Source of the DNA: Sphaerulina vaccinii
Taxonomy: Eukaryota > Ascomycota > Dothideomycetes > Mycosphaerellales > Mycosphaerellaceae
Length of the DNA stretch: 64,000 nucleotides
Assembly (NCBI GenBank): GCA_022570795.1
Contig: JAKUDP010000013.1
Location: 1,178,001 to 1,242,000 of the forward strand
Direction: 5' to 3'
This document shows positions 33,450-43,566 of the stretch, one piece after another. The notes below the pieces were generated by a model. That model made no database searches, was not told the DNA's origin, and was given only the letters and a program-made list of their open reading frames with translations. Positions within the stretch are counted from its first letter, which is position 1. Each line of letters begins with the position of its first letter. A program made the translations under genes and the position numbers.

Positions 33450-34826
33450 CTAGAGCCAGACGTGACCAAAACCACAGCCGCCGAGGAATGCTTGTAAGGA
33501 GTCGTAGAACCTCACTATATTCCTCACACACAACTTGAGCTCGGGCGTGAGAGTCTGTGTGTCGCCATCACATTGAACGAACTTCGTCTTCGATCTTTCC
33601 TGAGACGCGTAATAAAGCAGCGGCGGTCGTGGGGGCAGTGGAACGTCAGTAACCTTGTGCGGAGACTGCAGCCCTGGCACAGATTCCAGCAATGCTTCGA
33701 CATTGGCCTGGTCCTCTTGTGACGTGGGAAGCAGCCGTGGTGGTGTGCACGGTAGAGTTTCAGCAAGCTTGCACGCGCCTCTCGGGTCAAGCTGCCCTGG
33801 CACAATTTCCAATATTCCTTCGACATCACCCTTCGACTTGTTCTGCAGTACGAGCCCAAGATGAGATTGCATCGTTCTCGCCTGCTCCAAGATAGCATGT
33901 ACAGCTCGCAGCTGATCCAGATAGTACTTATGGCCGGCATCCGATTGTGTGCCACGTCTCCGGAATGCGTCTTGTCGTCCACGTATAGCAGTGAGCGCGC
34001 AACGGACTATCTCTGCCGGAATATCGATGTGGGCAGCTACTATAGCTTCTGCGGTTGATACCAGGTCCTTCGCCTTGACTCCACCATACTTCGAGTGTGG
34101 GATTATGCGGTGCTTGATCAAGCCGGCTTTCTCGATTAGCCACTTGTCTAATTTCTCGTTGGGGGTTTTGTAGTTCTTGTAGGCCATAGCGGAGTGAGCT
34201 TCATCGGGTTCATCCGAGACGATGACTGTCTCTTGCAAATTGCCTGTGATACAAGTCACGAAAGACCCATCAGCCTGTTTGACTCGGGAAAGGGTGGTAT
34301 AAGGATGGACCTGAGCAGCTTTGTAGTCCTTGTAGGACTGGGTGGATTGAGCTTCATCGAGTTCGCCTCTGACGATGACTGTCCGATAAGTCACGTCGAG
34401 ACGGGCTCCAAAAGTTCCATCAGGATATTTGACAATAGAACGAGTCTCAACCTTCTGGCGCTTAGTAATGGGTGCCTCCCGAATTTTTGGCGGGACTTTA
34501 GATTGTTGTTGGCCGTTGGCATGCTCGAACGTATAGTGATGCTCTGTAGTGGCCCTGTGCTGATCCTTGATAGCCTTATGTTGTTCCATAGTAGCCTTGT
34601 GTCGATTAGCAGCGGCTTCTTTGAGGATCCTGACCTCTGCTCTCCGGACTAGTGCATCATGGGCGTTATCCTGAAGCACTTGGAAGTGAACTTCTCGCTT
34701 GAGAGACGAAGGATCATGGATCTGCATATGATGCAAGATAGCGATCATCTCCTGTTTGGAGTATCGGGTGCGAGCAGCGGCCTTCGTGTGAAGTATATCC
34801 GCGGTAAGCATGTTGAACAACGGCAT
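33450..34826 (-). CDS. DUF6604-like protein with an internal tandem repeat
   Basis: This is a 458-residue, single-exon protein with no signal or membrane segment. Residues around 215-330 resemble the fungal DUF6604 domain: AYKNYKTPNEKLDKWLIEKA, then VSTAEAIVAAHIDIPAEIV, AIRGRQDAFRRR and GHKYYLDQLRAVHAIL. Upstream is an imperfect internal duplication of about 40 residues. One copy begins SIVKYPDGTFGARLDV and ends QSYKDYK; the next begins SRVKQADGSFVTC and ends AYKNYK, so the first helix of the domain has been doubled. The N-terminal 100 residues are Lys/His/Gln-rich and probably coiled coil. The function of DUF6604 is unknown; the domain is often fused to ankyrin or effector modules in fungi, which is not visible here. 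Confidence 0.65.
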   Translation of the reverse strand: MPLFNMLTADILHTKAAARTRYSKQEMIAILHHMQIHDPSSLKREVHFQVLQDNAHDALVRRAEVRILKEAAANRHKATMEQHKAIKDQHRATTEHHYTFEHANGQQQSKVPPKIREAPITKRQKVETRSIVKYPDGTFGARLDVTYRTVIVRGELDEAQSTQSYKDYKAAQVHPYTTLSRVKQADGSFVTCITGNLQETVIVSDEPDEAHSAMAYKNYKTPNEKLDKWLIEKAGLIKHRIIPHSKYGGVKAKDLVSTAEAIVAAHIDIPAEIVRCALTAIRGRQDAFRRRGTQSDAGHKYYLDQLRAVHAILEQARTMQSHLGLVLQNKSKGDVEGILEIVPGQLDPRGACKLAETLPCTPPRLLPTSQEDQANVEALLESVPGLQSPHKVTDVPLPPRPPLLYYASQERSKTKFVQCDGDTQTLTPELKLCVRNIVRFYDSLQAFLGGCGFGHVWL

Positions 34827-35560
34827 TGATCTTACTTTTCGAGGCTGTGGCCTTGTATCATAATGTGATGTGGTGGAGTCTTTTGGCAGGTGTATCTGTT
34901 GAAAGCGATCCAGGTCAACTTGAGAAGTGGATGGTAGGAGACACGCAGAACTGCGAGAGCGGTGTAACTAAAATGTGGCTCCAGCGGCGGAAAATTTCGT
35001 GAAAAAAGTGAGGACATCCTTTTGTTGACCACGGACTGCGGGATACAGATTCGCTAATTCACTCCTGAATCGCTCGATGGTGGCTTCGATGAGAACACAA
35101 AGGTAAATTGTATTGCTCTCTTGTCGGCGTACTTGGGCAGAGTGTAGCAAGGCCGTTGTGCGAGATAGATGCAAGCATTCGTCAAAGGTTAAGCATGGTG
35201 CTTTACCATGGATCGCGCACAGTTAGGCTTTATGTTGTAGTCAGGTATTGCCGCGAAACGCGAGCTCACGTGTCGAAAGCCAAGATAGTAGTCGATCTCT
35301 ACATATAGCTTGCAGCTTGTCATCGAATGTTACTTCCAGAGCACTTGAGTGGCGTGCGATGGTACTATACAAGGTTGTGGAGATCGTTGATGGCATGGAA
35401 GCGGTCAAGAAAGCTTGATGAGACATAATTCCCTTCCTCAAGAGTGCCGAATGTAAGGCTGCGCTCGAGTGTTGGTCCTGTCGATTCTGCAGTAGATGAC
35501 AACCAATCTTACTCGCGGCTGATCCTAACCTCGTGGAGCATCTTTGCGCGAGATCGTGTC
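34827..35560. other. Intergenic, DUF6604 gene to SMP-30-like gene
   Basis: No gene supported on either strand; several short open frames overlap each other. The region contains the DUF6604 gene promoter and the 3' flank of the SMP-30-like gene. Confidence 0.5.
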
Positions 35561-36549
35561 TTATACAGAAATACTGTAAACAACAGCAGGCGTAGTGGGA
35601 TTGCTGGCCAACCACTGATCGTAACCTCCTGTATCAGCCACATATAACTCTTTTCCATAGATTTTCCATCTCGCAGTCGTTGGTCCTGCCAGACCACTAG
35701 CGATCACTTCACTCGTCCCATCCTTCAACGAGATTCTAAGCAAAGCGCCCTGATCGGAATTCACGAGATAACAGAACCCTTTCTCCTCGTCGATTTCGAA
35801 GTCGTCGGGCGAAAGTCCCGTTGCGATGACGCTTGCATCGCCGGTCTTGGCTCCAGTGACTGGGTCTATGGATATCTGGGCCAAAGTTCCTTGACTGGGA
35901 TTGTTAAAGTAGAGAGTACTACCGCGAACACGAATTCCATTGACGCCATTTCCTTGGCCGCTGGTATCGTTCATCGCGGGGATCTGCATCACAAGTCGAG
36001 GGTTACCTTCCAGTATGTCGATTGCCCAGACTCCACCGAGGGCTTGATCGACCATGAGGATAGTTTGCGAATCCAGAGCTGCGACTCCATTGAGTAAGGA
36101 CTTGGGATCTGGACCTTTGGCTAGTTGTTTGATGGTGGCGGGAGTTTGGCTTAGGTCGATTCGCCATGTGATGCCTGTGCCGGCAGTGCACTTTTCGTGA
36201 AGGCGTCAGCTCTGATGCTTGCTGAAAGGTCTTGACTACTCACAGCAAGTTTATAAATATCGCAGTCCATTGTATTGATGAGGAAGACTTCTGGGGACAC
36301 CGGAGTCTCCGTAATACTCATGATTGCATTTCCGTATTCGGTGAAATTGTGTACGACTTCATGTTTACTTGAGATCGGATCGACTTGGTAGAGAACCGCG
36401 GAAGATGCTGTTGCTAGGAGAATGTTTCCGTTGCTGCTTCTTACTGCGAGGTTCTCGATCCAGGTCTTGTCTTCGTTGAAGACGGGCACGGAATTTGTGG
36501 CTGCGTATGTGAGAGACGCGATGGTCAGCAAGGTAAGTGGCAGCAACAT
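35561..36549 (-). CDS. Secreted SMP-30/gluconolactonase-like beta-propeller protein
   Basis: This 311-residue secreted protein is predicted to fold as a six-bladed propeller. Exons 36244-36549 and 35561-36190 are joined across a 53-bp intron (GTGAGT to AAAG, with GCTGAC), which restores one frame through KLA and CTAGTGITWRID. The N-terminus MLLPLTLLTIASLTYA is a signal peptide, which favours the Met at 36549. Blade-like repeats include NGVAALDSQTILMVD, NGIRVRGSTLYFNNPSQG and FEIDEEKGFCYLVNSDQG. Relatives hydrolyse lactones or bind sugars, but secreted fungal members mostly lack a known substrate. It is divergent from the epimerase-like locus at 36965. Confidence 0.83.
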
Positions 36550-36964
36550 CTTGCTGTGAGGTTGGCAGAACAGCACGATGTCTCATCCGGCGGCGAGATA
36601 CCACTTTGTATCTCAAAGACAAGCGGGATCTACATACTCGCCGGAGCTTCGCCGCCTTATGGTCTAGCTGGTCTCGCGGCACTTGAGGCGGCGTAATGTG
36701 GTATACAGGCAAGACGGCTCTTGAGCTTCACAGTAAGCCATCGGTATACAGGCCGAAGTCTGGGCTGGCATATTGATGACCATTGTAAGTGATGGACCGA
36801 TGAGAAAGGGTTAGGGGAGAAGAGAGGAAGTGATGCTTGGCGAGAAAGAAGGTTCATCTTCGGGATGAGCACGAGCACGAGCGGTGTGGAGAGACATCGA
36901 CGCGTCTTCACAGATCTCTTCTTCTTCCTCAACAACCATCAACTTCAAGAACAGCAACAACATC
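36550..36964. promoter_or_regulatory. Divergent intergenic region between SMP-30-like and epimerase-like genes
   Basis: This 415-bp stretch lies between the two start codons and must hold both promoters. It contains a CTTCTTCTTCCTC-type pyrimidine tract and a CAAC-rich leader just before ATG 36965, but no motif that names a regulator. Confidence 0.5.
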
Positions 36965-37921
36965 ATGCGAGCTTCAAGAACTGTAGAGGATATCCTCGAT
37001 GACATTCGAGAGATCGAGCCTTTCATATGTGGCTCAGAAACGGCGAAATCACACTTCGCATTTGACGAAGGCTACACGTTCTTGAATCATGGTGAGTCTA
37101 TCACTCCCATGGAGGTTGCCTGGCACTGAATCCTCGAGGCTCGTACGGGACATATCCTATCGCGGTCCGCAACGTCTTCAGATACTACCAAGAGAGGGCA
37201 GAAGCTCAGCCAGACACATTTGTTCGATACGAATACAGGCCACATCTTCTAGACGCATCTCGACAAGTCATCGCGAATTACCTGGACGTGCCGGTGGAGA
37301 CATGCGTCTATACCATCAATGCCTCCATGGCCATCGATACTGTCCTGCGAAACATCGTGTACAAGCCAGGCGATGTCATTCTCTGCTTCTCTAGCATCTA
37401 TGGGTCATTCGGCTACACTATCCAGCACCTGGCGGAAACCACTGCTGTAGAGGCCAAAGTCATCGACCTGACATATCCACTATCAGACGATGATGTGCTC
37501 TTAGCTTTCGAGAATGCGATCAAGGAAGTGAAAGCACAATCTAAGAATCCTCGAATCGCAGTCCTGGACACTGTCAGCTCTTTACCTGGCGTTCGTGTGC
37601 CATTCGAGCGACTGACAGAAGTCTGTAGATCTAACAAGATCTTGTCATGCATAGACGGGGCTCATGCGGTCGGCCACTTTCATTTGGACTTGCGCTCGTT
37701 GGATCCAGATTTCTTCACCAGTAATCTACATAAGTGGTTGCATGTGCCACGAGGCTGTGCTATCCTGTATGTGCCCACTCGGAATCAGCACCTTCTACAA
37801 TGGATCTATCTGGGTAAGATTGAGCGCTCAGGTGTACCTGAACGGAGAAGATATCAAGGAAGCTGGGCAGAATTTGAAGAGCGTGTGTCAGAGAGTTGCT
37901 AGTGAAGTCCTTGCGGACTGA
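36965..37921 (+). pseudogene. Class V PLP aminotransferase (isopenicillin N epimerase-like), internally deleted
   Basis: Exon 1 (36965-37091) and exon 2 (from 37139) join across a 47-bp intron to give FLNHGSYGTYP, the family's N-terminal motif. It continues through RNVFRYYQERAEAQPD and AVLDTVSSLPGVRVPF to the cofactor region DGAHAVGHFHLDL and the lysine motif SNLHKWLHVPRGCAILYVP. Just after RNQHLLQ (about 37798) homology stops. A shifted frame, TFYNGSIWVRLSAQVYLNGE to VASEVLAD and stop at 37921, matches the extreme C-terminus of the family. Roughly 90-100 residues expected between these points are absent, so an internal deletion with frame change is the simplest reading. Fungal members are PLP enzymes of mostly unknown substrate, some in secondary-metabolite clusters. 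Confidence 0.75.
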
Positions 37922-38440
37922 TTTATTACCTCTGGCAACGGCAATGCAGCTTCGGGAGGACCTCGAAGTACACGTCATACCCATTCATGCCAGAAGCAGC
38001 CAACACCGAGGTCGAATTGAGTCTATCCGGACATGGACGCGGACAACCACCTGAGGTCGAATGAGTAGCGAACTTTGGCTGCACAGTGGTGGATACGCAA
38101 GCAGCGGGGTCTTCTACAGCAACGCATCCTCCACGTTCGCTTACGGCGGTTGCTACGTTCGGCTACATCCAAGAACACGCGATCTCCAGAATCCCCATGT
38201 TCCCCGCCAATACTGCCTGCGTAGCTATGGTATCTCAGGTTTTGACTTCGCTTGGAGTATAACCAGGCGAAGTCATGCATCACTGTGGCGCTTCTGATCA
38301 TAAATCGCGGCCGCGAAAGCAACGCGGCAATTATATGAGGCAAAGAGGAGAGAGTCAGTGTTGTCCGCTTGTATAAAGAGGCTATGGGCATGCCAATACC
38401 GAGAGGTCATCGTCCGCTTCGATCGACAAGCTATTCCGCC
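37922..38440. other. Intergenic before the beta-glucosidase
   Basis: No gene supported. A plus-strand open frame at 38061-38297 shows no family. The final 60 bp contain TATAA-like CTTGTATAAAGAG (about 38368) upstream of the beta-glucosidase ATG. Confidence 0.5.
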
Positions 38441-40919
38441 ATGATGAATTCTCTGACCTGCCTGGCGTTGCTCGGCATACTGGGCTTTTCATATGGTCAA
38501 GACGACACGAGCCTTCCAGGTCCAGCTTGGATCGAATCCGATTATAGCACCAGCCCGGAGGTGCTTCCTCAGCCTCTTGCAACTGGGTCTGGATGGGAGG
38601 ATCCTTTCGCTCAAGCTACAGCATTCGTCGCGCAATTCACGATCGAAGAGAAGGCCACGCTTGTCACTGGTACCACTGGACCTTGCGTCGGTAACATTGG
38701 CAGCATCCCACGATTAGACTTCGAAGGGTTATGTCTCCAAGATGGGCCACTTGCGATCAGACAAGCAGACTATGCAAGTGTGTTTCCGGCTGGGCTGACT
38801 GTCGCTGCGTCCTGGGACAAAGACCTGGCATATCTTCGCGGACAGGATCTGGGTGAGGAGTTCAAAGGCAAAGGATCGCATGTTATCCTTGGGCCTGTTG
38901 CGGGGCCATTAGGACGTAGTGCTTATGGAGGACGGAACTGGGAAGGTTTCTCTCCAGACCCGTTTCTGAGGGGCATACTTTTCGAGCAGACCATTCTTGG
39001 GCATCAGAACAAGGGCGTGCAGGCATGTGCCAAACATTACATCATGAACGAACAAGAAACGCAACGCAATCCAGGGGTCAATAGCGATGGCAACAGGATC
39101 GAGGCTGTCTCATCGAACGTTGATGACAGGACTATGCATGAGCTGTACCTCTGGCCGTTCGCTAATGCCGTCCGAGGTGGGGTGTCTTCGATCTTGTGTT
39201 CGTACAACAGAATCAATGGAACGTACGGATGCCAGAACAGCAAGACGCTTAACGGGCTGCTCAAGACTGAGCTTGGATTCCAAGGCTGGGTAGTGAGCGA
39301 TTGGGCTGCTACGCACTCAGGATATCAAGCCATCAACGCCGGGGAGGATGCTGATATGCCTGGAACTATTGGCTTCGGAGGCACGGCATCCTTCTTTGGT
39401 GCCAATATCACGACTAATGTGAACAATGGAAGCCTGGCTGTCGAGCGTCTTGATGATCAGGTCCGCAGGATCCTGACTCCATACTTTCACCTCAAGCAGC
39501 AGACAGACTTCCCTCCCATTGATGGAAGCTCGCCAGACCTTAATAGCAACGAGGTATCCGACTATGGCTACAACTTTACACTTGGACCTAGCGACGTCGA
39601 TGTTCGAGGAGATCACGCTCAACATATTCGAGAGCTGGGCGCAGCAGGCATCGTCCTACTGAAGAACGTCAATGGCACTCTGCCACTCCAAAAGCCTGCC
39701 ACAATCGGCGTATTTGGCAATGATGCTGCAGATATGGGAGACGGGTTGTATCTGCTCAGCAATCGTGACCTCGACAACATCGGATACGACTACGGCGTGC
39801 TACCAGTTGGAGGAGGGTCAGGCAATGGTCGACTGTCATATGTTGTCTCACCACTCGAAGCCATCAAAGCACGAGCAGCGCGACAAGGGAATAAGCCGCT
39901 TGTACAGTACGTGCTTAACAACACATTGATCACCAACTCTAATGGCTTCAACATCATCTTTCCCACACCACCAGAAGTATGTTTGGTCTTTGTGAAGACC
40001 TGGGCCACTGAAGGATACGATAGACCTTCGTTGCTCGTCGACTGGAACGGCACGGCTCTCGTCGAGACTGTAGCCGCACGGTGTCCGAATACGGTAGTGG
40101 TCACCAATAGCGGAGGCCTGAATATCCTGCCATTCGCCGACCACGAGAATGTCACAGCGATTTTGGCCGCGCACTTCGGAGGCCAAGAGCAAGGCAACAG
40201 TATTGTCGATGTAGGCATTCCATCGAACGTAATGTCAGGCTTCGCTGATGATCATACAGGTCCTATACGGCGCTGTCAACCCCTCCGGAAAGCTTCCTTA
40301 CACGATCGCTATCAAGGAAGAAGACTACAGCTTCGCAGATATCACCAACTCATCGGCTTTACAGAACACCTCTGACCCCAACGCATGGCAGAGTAACTTC
40401 AAAGAGAGGCTCCTTACGGACTACAGACACTTCGACTACTACAACCTGTCTGTCGCGTACGAATTCGGATATGGACTCAGCTATACAACATTCACTCTAA
40501 GTAACTTGTCCGTGTCAAAAGTCACCAGCGACATCATCCCAGCCACACCACCAGATGCCCCTATCGTACCTGGAGGCAACCCACATCTATGGGAAACACT
40601 TTACCAAATCACTGCGACTATCACGAACACAGGCCTCCTCGCTGGAGCAGCTGTCCCGCAGCTATACTTGAGTCTTCCACAACCACCAAATGGAGAGGTA
40701 ACTCCTGTCAAAGTACTGCGAGGTTTCGAGAAAGTGTTGCTGAAGGCTGGAGCAAGCTCTACTGTGACTTTTGATCTTATGAGGAGGGATATCAGCTATT
40801 GGGACGTTGTGACGCAGCAGTGGACTGTTGGCGATGGGGAGATTACGGCTCTGGCTGGTTTCTCGAGTAGAAATATTCATGCGAGTTTGTCGTTCTCGGT
40901 CATTAGGCCGGTCGAATGA
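38441..40919 (+). CDS. Secreted GH3 beta-glucosidase
   Basis: An extracellular beta-glucosidase releases glucose from cello-oligosaccharides or related glucosides. Exons 38441-40210 and 40260-40919 are joined across a 49-bp intron (GTAGGC to ACAG), giving 809 residues. The signal peptide MMNSLTCLALLGILGFSYG supports ATG 38441. The N-terminal TIM-barrel part has GPLGRSAYGGRNWEGFSPDP, AKHYIMNEQE, and the nucleophile motif GWVVSDW with Asp near residue 287. The second domain has AAGIVLLKNVNGTLPL and the glycine-rich GSGNGRLSYV. After the splice comes YGAVNPSGKLPYTI, then YEFGYGLSYTTF and a C-terminal Fn3-like domain ending SVIRPVE. All key motifs are present, so the gene appears functional. Confidence 0.94.
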
Positions 40920-41438
40920 GCAGGGAGCACTACACTAAAGTATGCTGGTCTTTTATGGAAGTTCCGATGTCAATGGGAAGCAGAGTGTGGAGTAGCTGTA
41001 GGCTGAAGAGACCAGTTTCTTACGCTAAGTTGGCACACTTAGCTTATATATGCCAAGATGCAAAGCTTCACGCTCATCAGGGACAACCTACACCATCGAG
41101 TGACTAGCTGTGCGATATACTACGCACGGAGGAAGAGGTAAAGAGCGGTGTCGATCTCGTGGGCGTGCATACCGAGAGCTCGGCGTAGAGCTCTCCGGAC
41201 CCGCTCTTAGAGATGTGACTTCATCAACTGAAACGACGAGCTCTCCGTTTCTGTGTAACCTCTGTGGGTCCAATACAGACAGACGTTATCCATGTCACAC
41301 CCACAGTCCACTTCCCCAACCTTCTCCAGATTCTCTCCAGATCCCATCCCACACCACGCTCAGCCACCGAAACAAGCTCTTCTCCAGACTCTCCCAGAGC
41401 TCATCTCACACCACACCCATCATCATCTTGATCCCAAG
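40920..41438. other. Intergenic, beta-glucosidase to MFS transporter
   Basis: Holds the MFS promoter and a CA-rich leader. An in-frame ATG at 41292 would add 49 Pro/His/Ser-rich residues to the transporter; I treat that part as 5' leader. Confidence 0.5.
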
Positions 41439-42893
41439 ATGGCAGAAAGCAACGAGAAAGATACTGCCGCACAAGCCTTAGACCTCAATGATGTCGAATC
41501 TCAAGATGAGGCAAACAACACACCACCATCATCCACCGCCCAGAACACACAACCAGAACGAAAGTTGATCCTCAAACAAGACCTCCGCATCCTCCCCCTA
41601 AGCGCGTTCATCTACCTCCTCTGCTATCTCGACCGCAGCAACATTGGCAACGCGAAAGTCTTAAATCAGGATACCGGCGACGACTTGCTTACTGAGACGC
41701 GAATGACCAATCTCGAATACACAATAGCTCTAATGGTATTCCTCGTAGCATACGCTCTCTTCGAAGTACCTTCCAACTATGCACTCAAACGTCTAAAACC
41801 GAGTAATTGGATCGCGTTTTTGATGTTTTCCTGGGGAGCGATAACCATAGGTTTAGGAGGTACTCAGAACTTCGGGAGTTTGACGGCGGTGAGGTTTCTG
41901 CTTGGGATGGCTGAAGCAGGTCTCTTTCCGGGTCTGGTATACTATTTGACTTTCTGGTATCGGTCTGAAGAGCGCTCGATTCGTGTTGCTTTGATCCTGG
42001 CTTCTGCGACTTTAGCTGGAGCTTTCGGAGGCGCGATCGCTTATGGTGTGGGACATATGAATGGTACTTCTGGATTGTCTGCTTGGAGATGGTTGTTTAT
42101 TCTTGAAGGGATACCAAGTATTATCTCTTCCGGTTTCGTGTTCTTCTTTTTGCCGGATTATCCTGATAGCTCGAAGTGGCTGGATGCGGGAGAGAAGCTT
42201 TTGGCAGCCGAGAGGTTGAGACTGGAGGGGAGCCATGGTCAGAGCGGACATATGACTTGGCAGGATGCGAAGGCTACGCTTACTGATTGGAGATTGTATG
42301 CGCATTATGCGATCTACTTCGGAATCAGCACTCCTTTCTCTTCGCTGTCGCTGTTTACGCCGACGATTACAGCAGGATTGGGATATGACGGTCTGCAAGC
42401 ACAATTAATGACGGTGCCACCATATGCTGTTGCGTATGTGGTTACCATTGCAGTGGCGGCTTCTGCAGACCACTTCAATGCTCGTGGATTGCACTCGGCT
42501 GTCTTTGCCACGATTGGCGCTATAGGCTTTTTAGTCTCTGCGGTGTTGCCACCGCACTCATACGCCGCTCGATATGGCTGTCTGATCGTTGCAGCATCTG
42601 GCAGCTTTTCGTGCATTCCGCCTCTACTCGGGTGGCTGAGCTCGAATCTCTTCAGCACAGCTGCTGTAGGTCTGGCGATAGCCTTGAATATATCGTGGGG
42701 CGCTCCAGGTCAGATCGTTGGAGTCTGGATATACAAGCCAGATGAGAAAGCTTCTGGTTATACTACTGGCCACTTTGTTAATGCTGGACTTCTATTCTCC
42801 GTAGCAGTTGGGTGCATTTCTCTGGTTCTCTACTATCGACTGCTCAATAGGAGAGCGATCGCAGATGGAAGAGATAGGCTGTACAAGTACTAG
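41439..42893 (+). CDS. MFS transporter, anion:cation symporter (Dal5-like) family
   Basis: This 484-residue plasma-membrane transporter, single exon, should have 12 transmembrane helices. The first, LPLSAFIYLLCYLDRSNIGN, carries the DRSNIGNA motif typical of fungal Dal5/TNA1-type carriers for organic anions such as allantoate, nicotinate or related carboxylates. Other marks are FEVPSNYALKRLKPSNWIAF, RFLLGMAEAGLFPGLVYYL and GWRWLFILEG-like WRWLFILEGIPS. The N-terminal 50 residues and the end LLNRRAIADGRDRLYKY are cytosolic. ATG 41439 gives a normal-length tail; an upstream ATG at 41292 is possible. The substrate cannot be inferred from the sequence. Confidence 0.9.
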   Translation: MAESNEKDTAAQALDLNDVESQDEANNTPPSSTAQNTQPERKLILKQDLRILPLSAFIYLLCYLDRSNIGNAKVLNQDTGDDLLTETRMTNLEYTIALMVFLVAYALFEVPSNYALKRLKPSNWIAFLMFSWGAITIGLGGTQNFGSLTAVRFLLGMAEAGLFPGLVYYLTFWYRSEERSIRVALILASATLAGAFGGAIAYGVGHMNGTSGLSAWRWLFILEGIPSIISSGFVFFFLPDYPDSSKWLDAGEKLLAAERLRLEGSHGQSGHMTWQDAKATLTDWRLYAHYAIYFGISTPFSSLSLFTPTITAGLGYDGLQAQLMTVPPYAVAYVVTIAVAASADHFNARGLHSAVFATIGAIGFLVSAVLPPHSYAARYGCLIVAASGSFSCIPPLLGWLSSNLFSTAAVGLAIALNISWGAPGQIVGVWIYKPDEKASGYTTGHFVNAGLLFSVAVGCISLVLYYRLLNRRAIADGRDRLYKY

Positions 42894-43065
42894 TACCGCC
42901 AGACCTGATATGTTAATGTACAGATTGTGTTTCGTCCTTCTCATGCTCTCGTTGTCTCCGAATTACTGCTTCCATTTATGCCATTACTGTCGATATCGTC
43001 GTATGCTCGCGCTTGGGGTATCTTAAATCGTTGCTCAAAGTCGTGTCTCGTAAATATGCCATCGG

Positions 43066-43566
43066 CTATAACATCACGAATAGGCCCACATTCAGCAGGA
43101 CGAAGGAAATCAGAGGGACAATAACGCCCATGCTGATGCTGGCACCTTCGCCAATGTAGCCTTCGCTTCCTTTCGTAGCGGCAATGTAGCCGTCGCCATT
43201 CCCAGTCGACTGTGTCTCGGAGTTGCCCTCGTCACCATTGATGGTTGTGCTCGCTCCTCCAGCTCCATAGACTACGCATGCGCCGCTGAAGCCTGCGCAT
43301 GCGCTCCCAACATCGCCAGTGGTTCCTTGAGTCTCAGATACTGTGACAGTTGTGGTAGCTCTTGTGTTACTGGCTGGCGTATTGCTCGTTGCCGCATTGA
43401 TCGAGTTAGCGCCTGTGCCGTACACCACGCAAGCGCCGACAAAGTTATTGCAGGCTCCACTCTCCGTCACTGTCAAGGTCGTCGTCGCTTGAGCTGTGGT
43501 CGTTGGTGTTTGACAGAGGCTGAATGTGAAGCAGCAGCATGCCAGTAGAGCTTTCTTCATGGCCAT
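43066..43566 (-). CDS. Small secreted, GPI-anchored-type protein with duplicated Cys motif
   Basis: This 166-residue, single-exon protein has a signal peptide (MAMKKALLACCCFTFSLCQ), a Thr/Ser-rich body and a hydrophobic C-terminus (VIVPLISFVLLNVGLFVML) without a following charged tail, as in GPI-anchored cell-wall proteins. The body holds two copies of one motif: CNNFVGACVVYGTG and CAGFSGACVVYGAGG, each following a TTxTVxE stretch. I recognise no named family. Location at the cell surface is inferred. Met at 43566 is preferred over the upstream TTG, and another Met two codons later is possible. Confidence 0.75.
   Translation of the reverse strand: MAMKKALLACCCFTFSLCQTPTTTAQATTTLTVTESGACNNFVGACVVYGTGANSINAATSNTPASNTRATTTVTVSETQGTTGDVGSACAGFSGACVVYGAGGASTTINGDEGNSETQSTGNGDGYIAATKGSEGYIGEGASISMGVIVPLISFVLLNVGLFVML

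Noticed and set aside
37092..37138. Frame loss near the start of the epimerase-like gene as a second lesion
   Set aside because: A 47-bp GT-AG intron explains it and joins FLNHG to SYGTYP.
40211..40259. Apparent frameshift in the beta-glucosidase
   Set aside because: A 49-bp GT-AG intron restores the frame and the YGAVNPSGKLPYT motif, so the gene is not broken.
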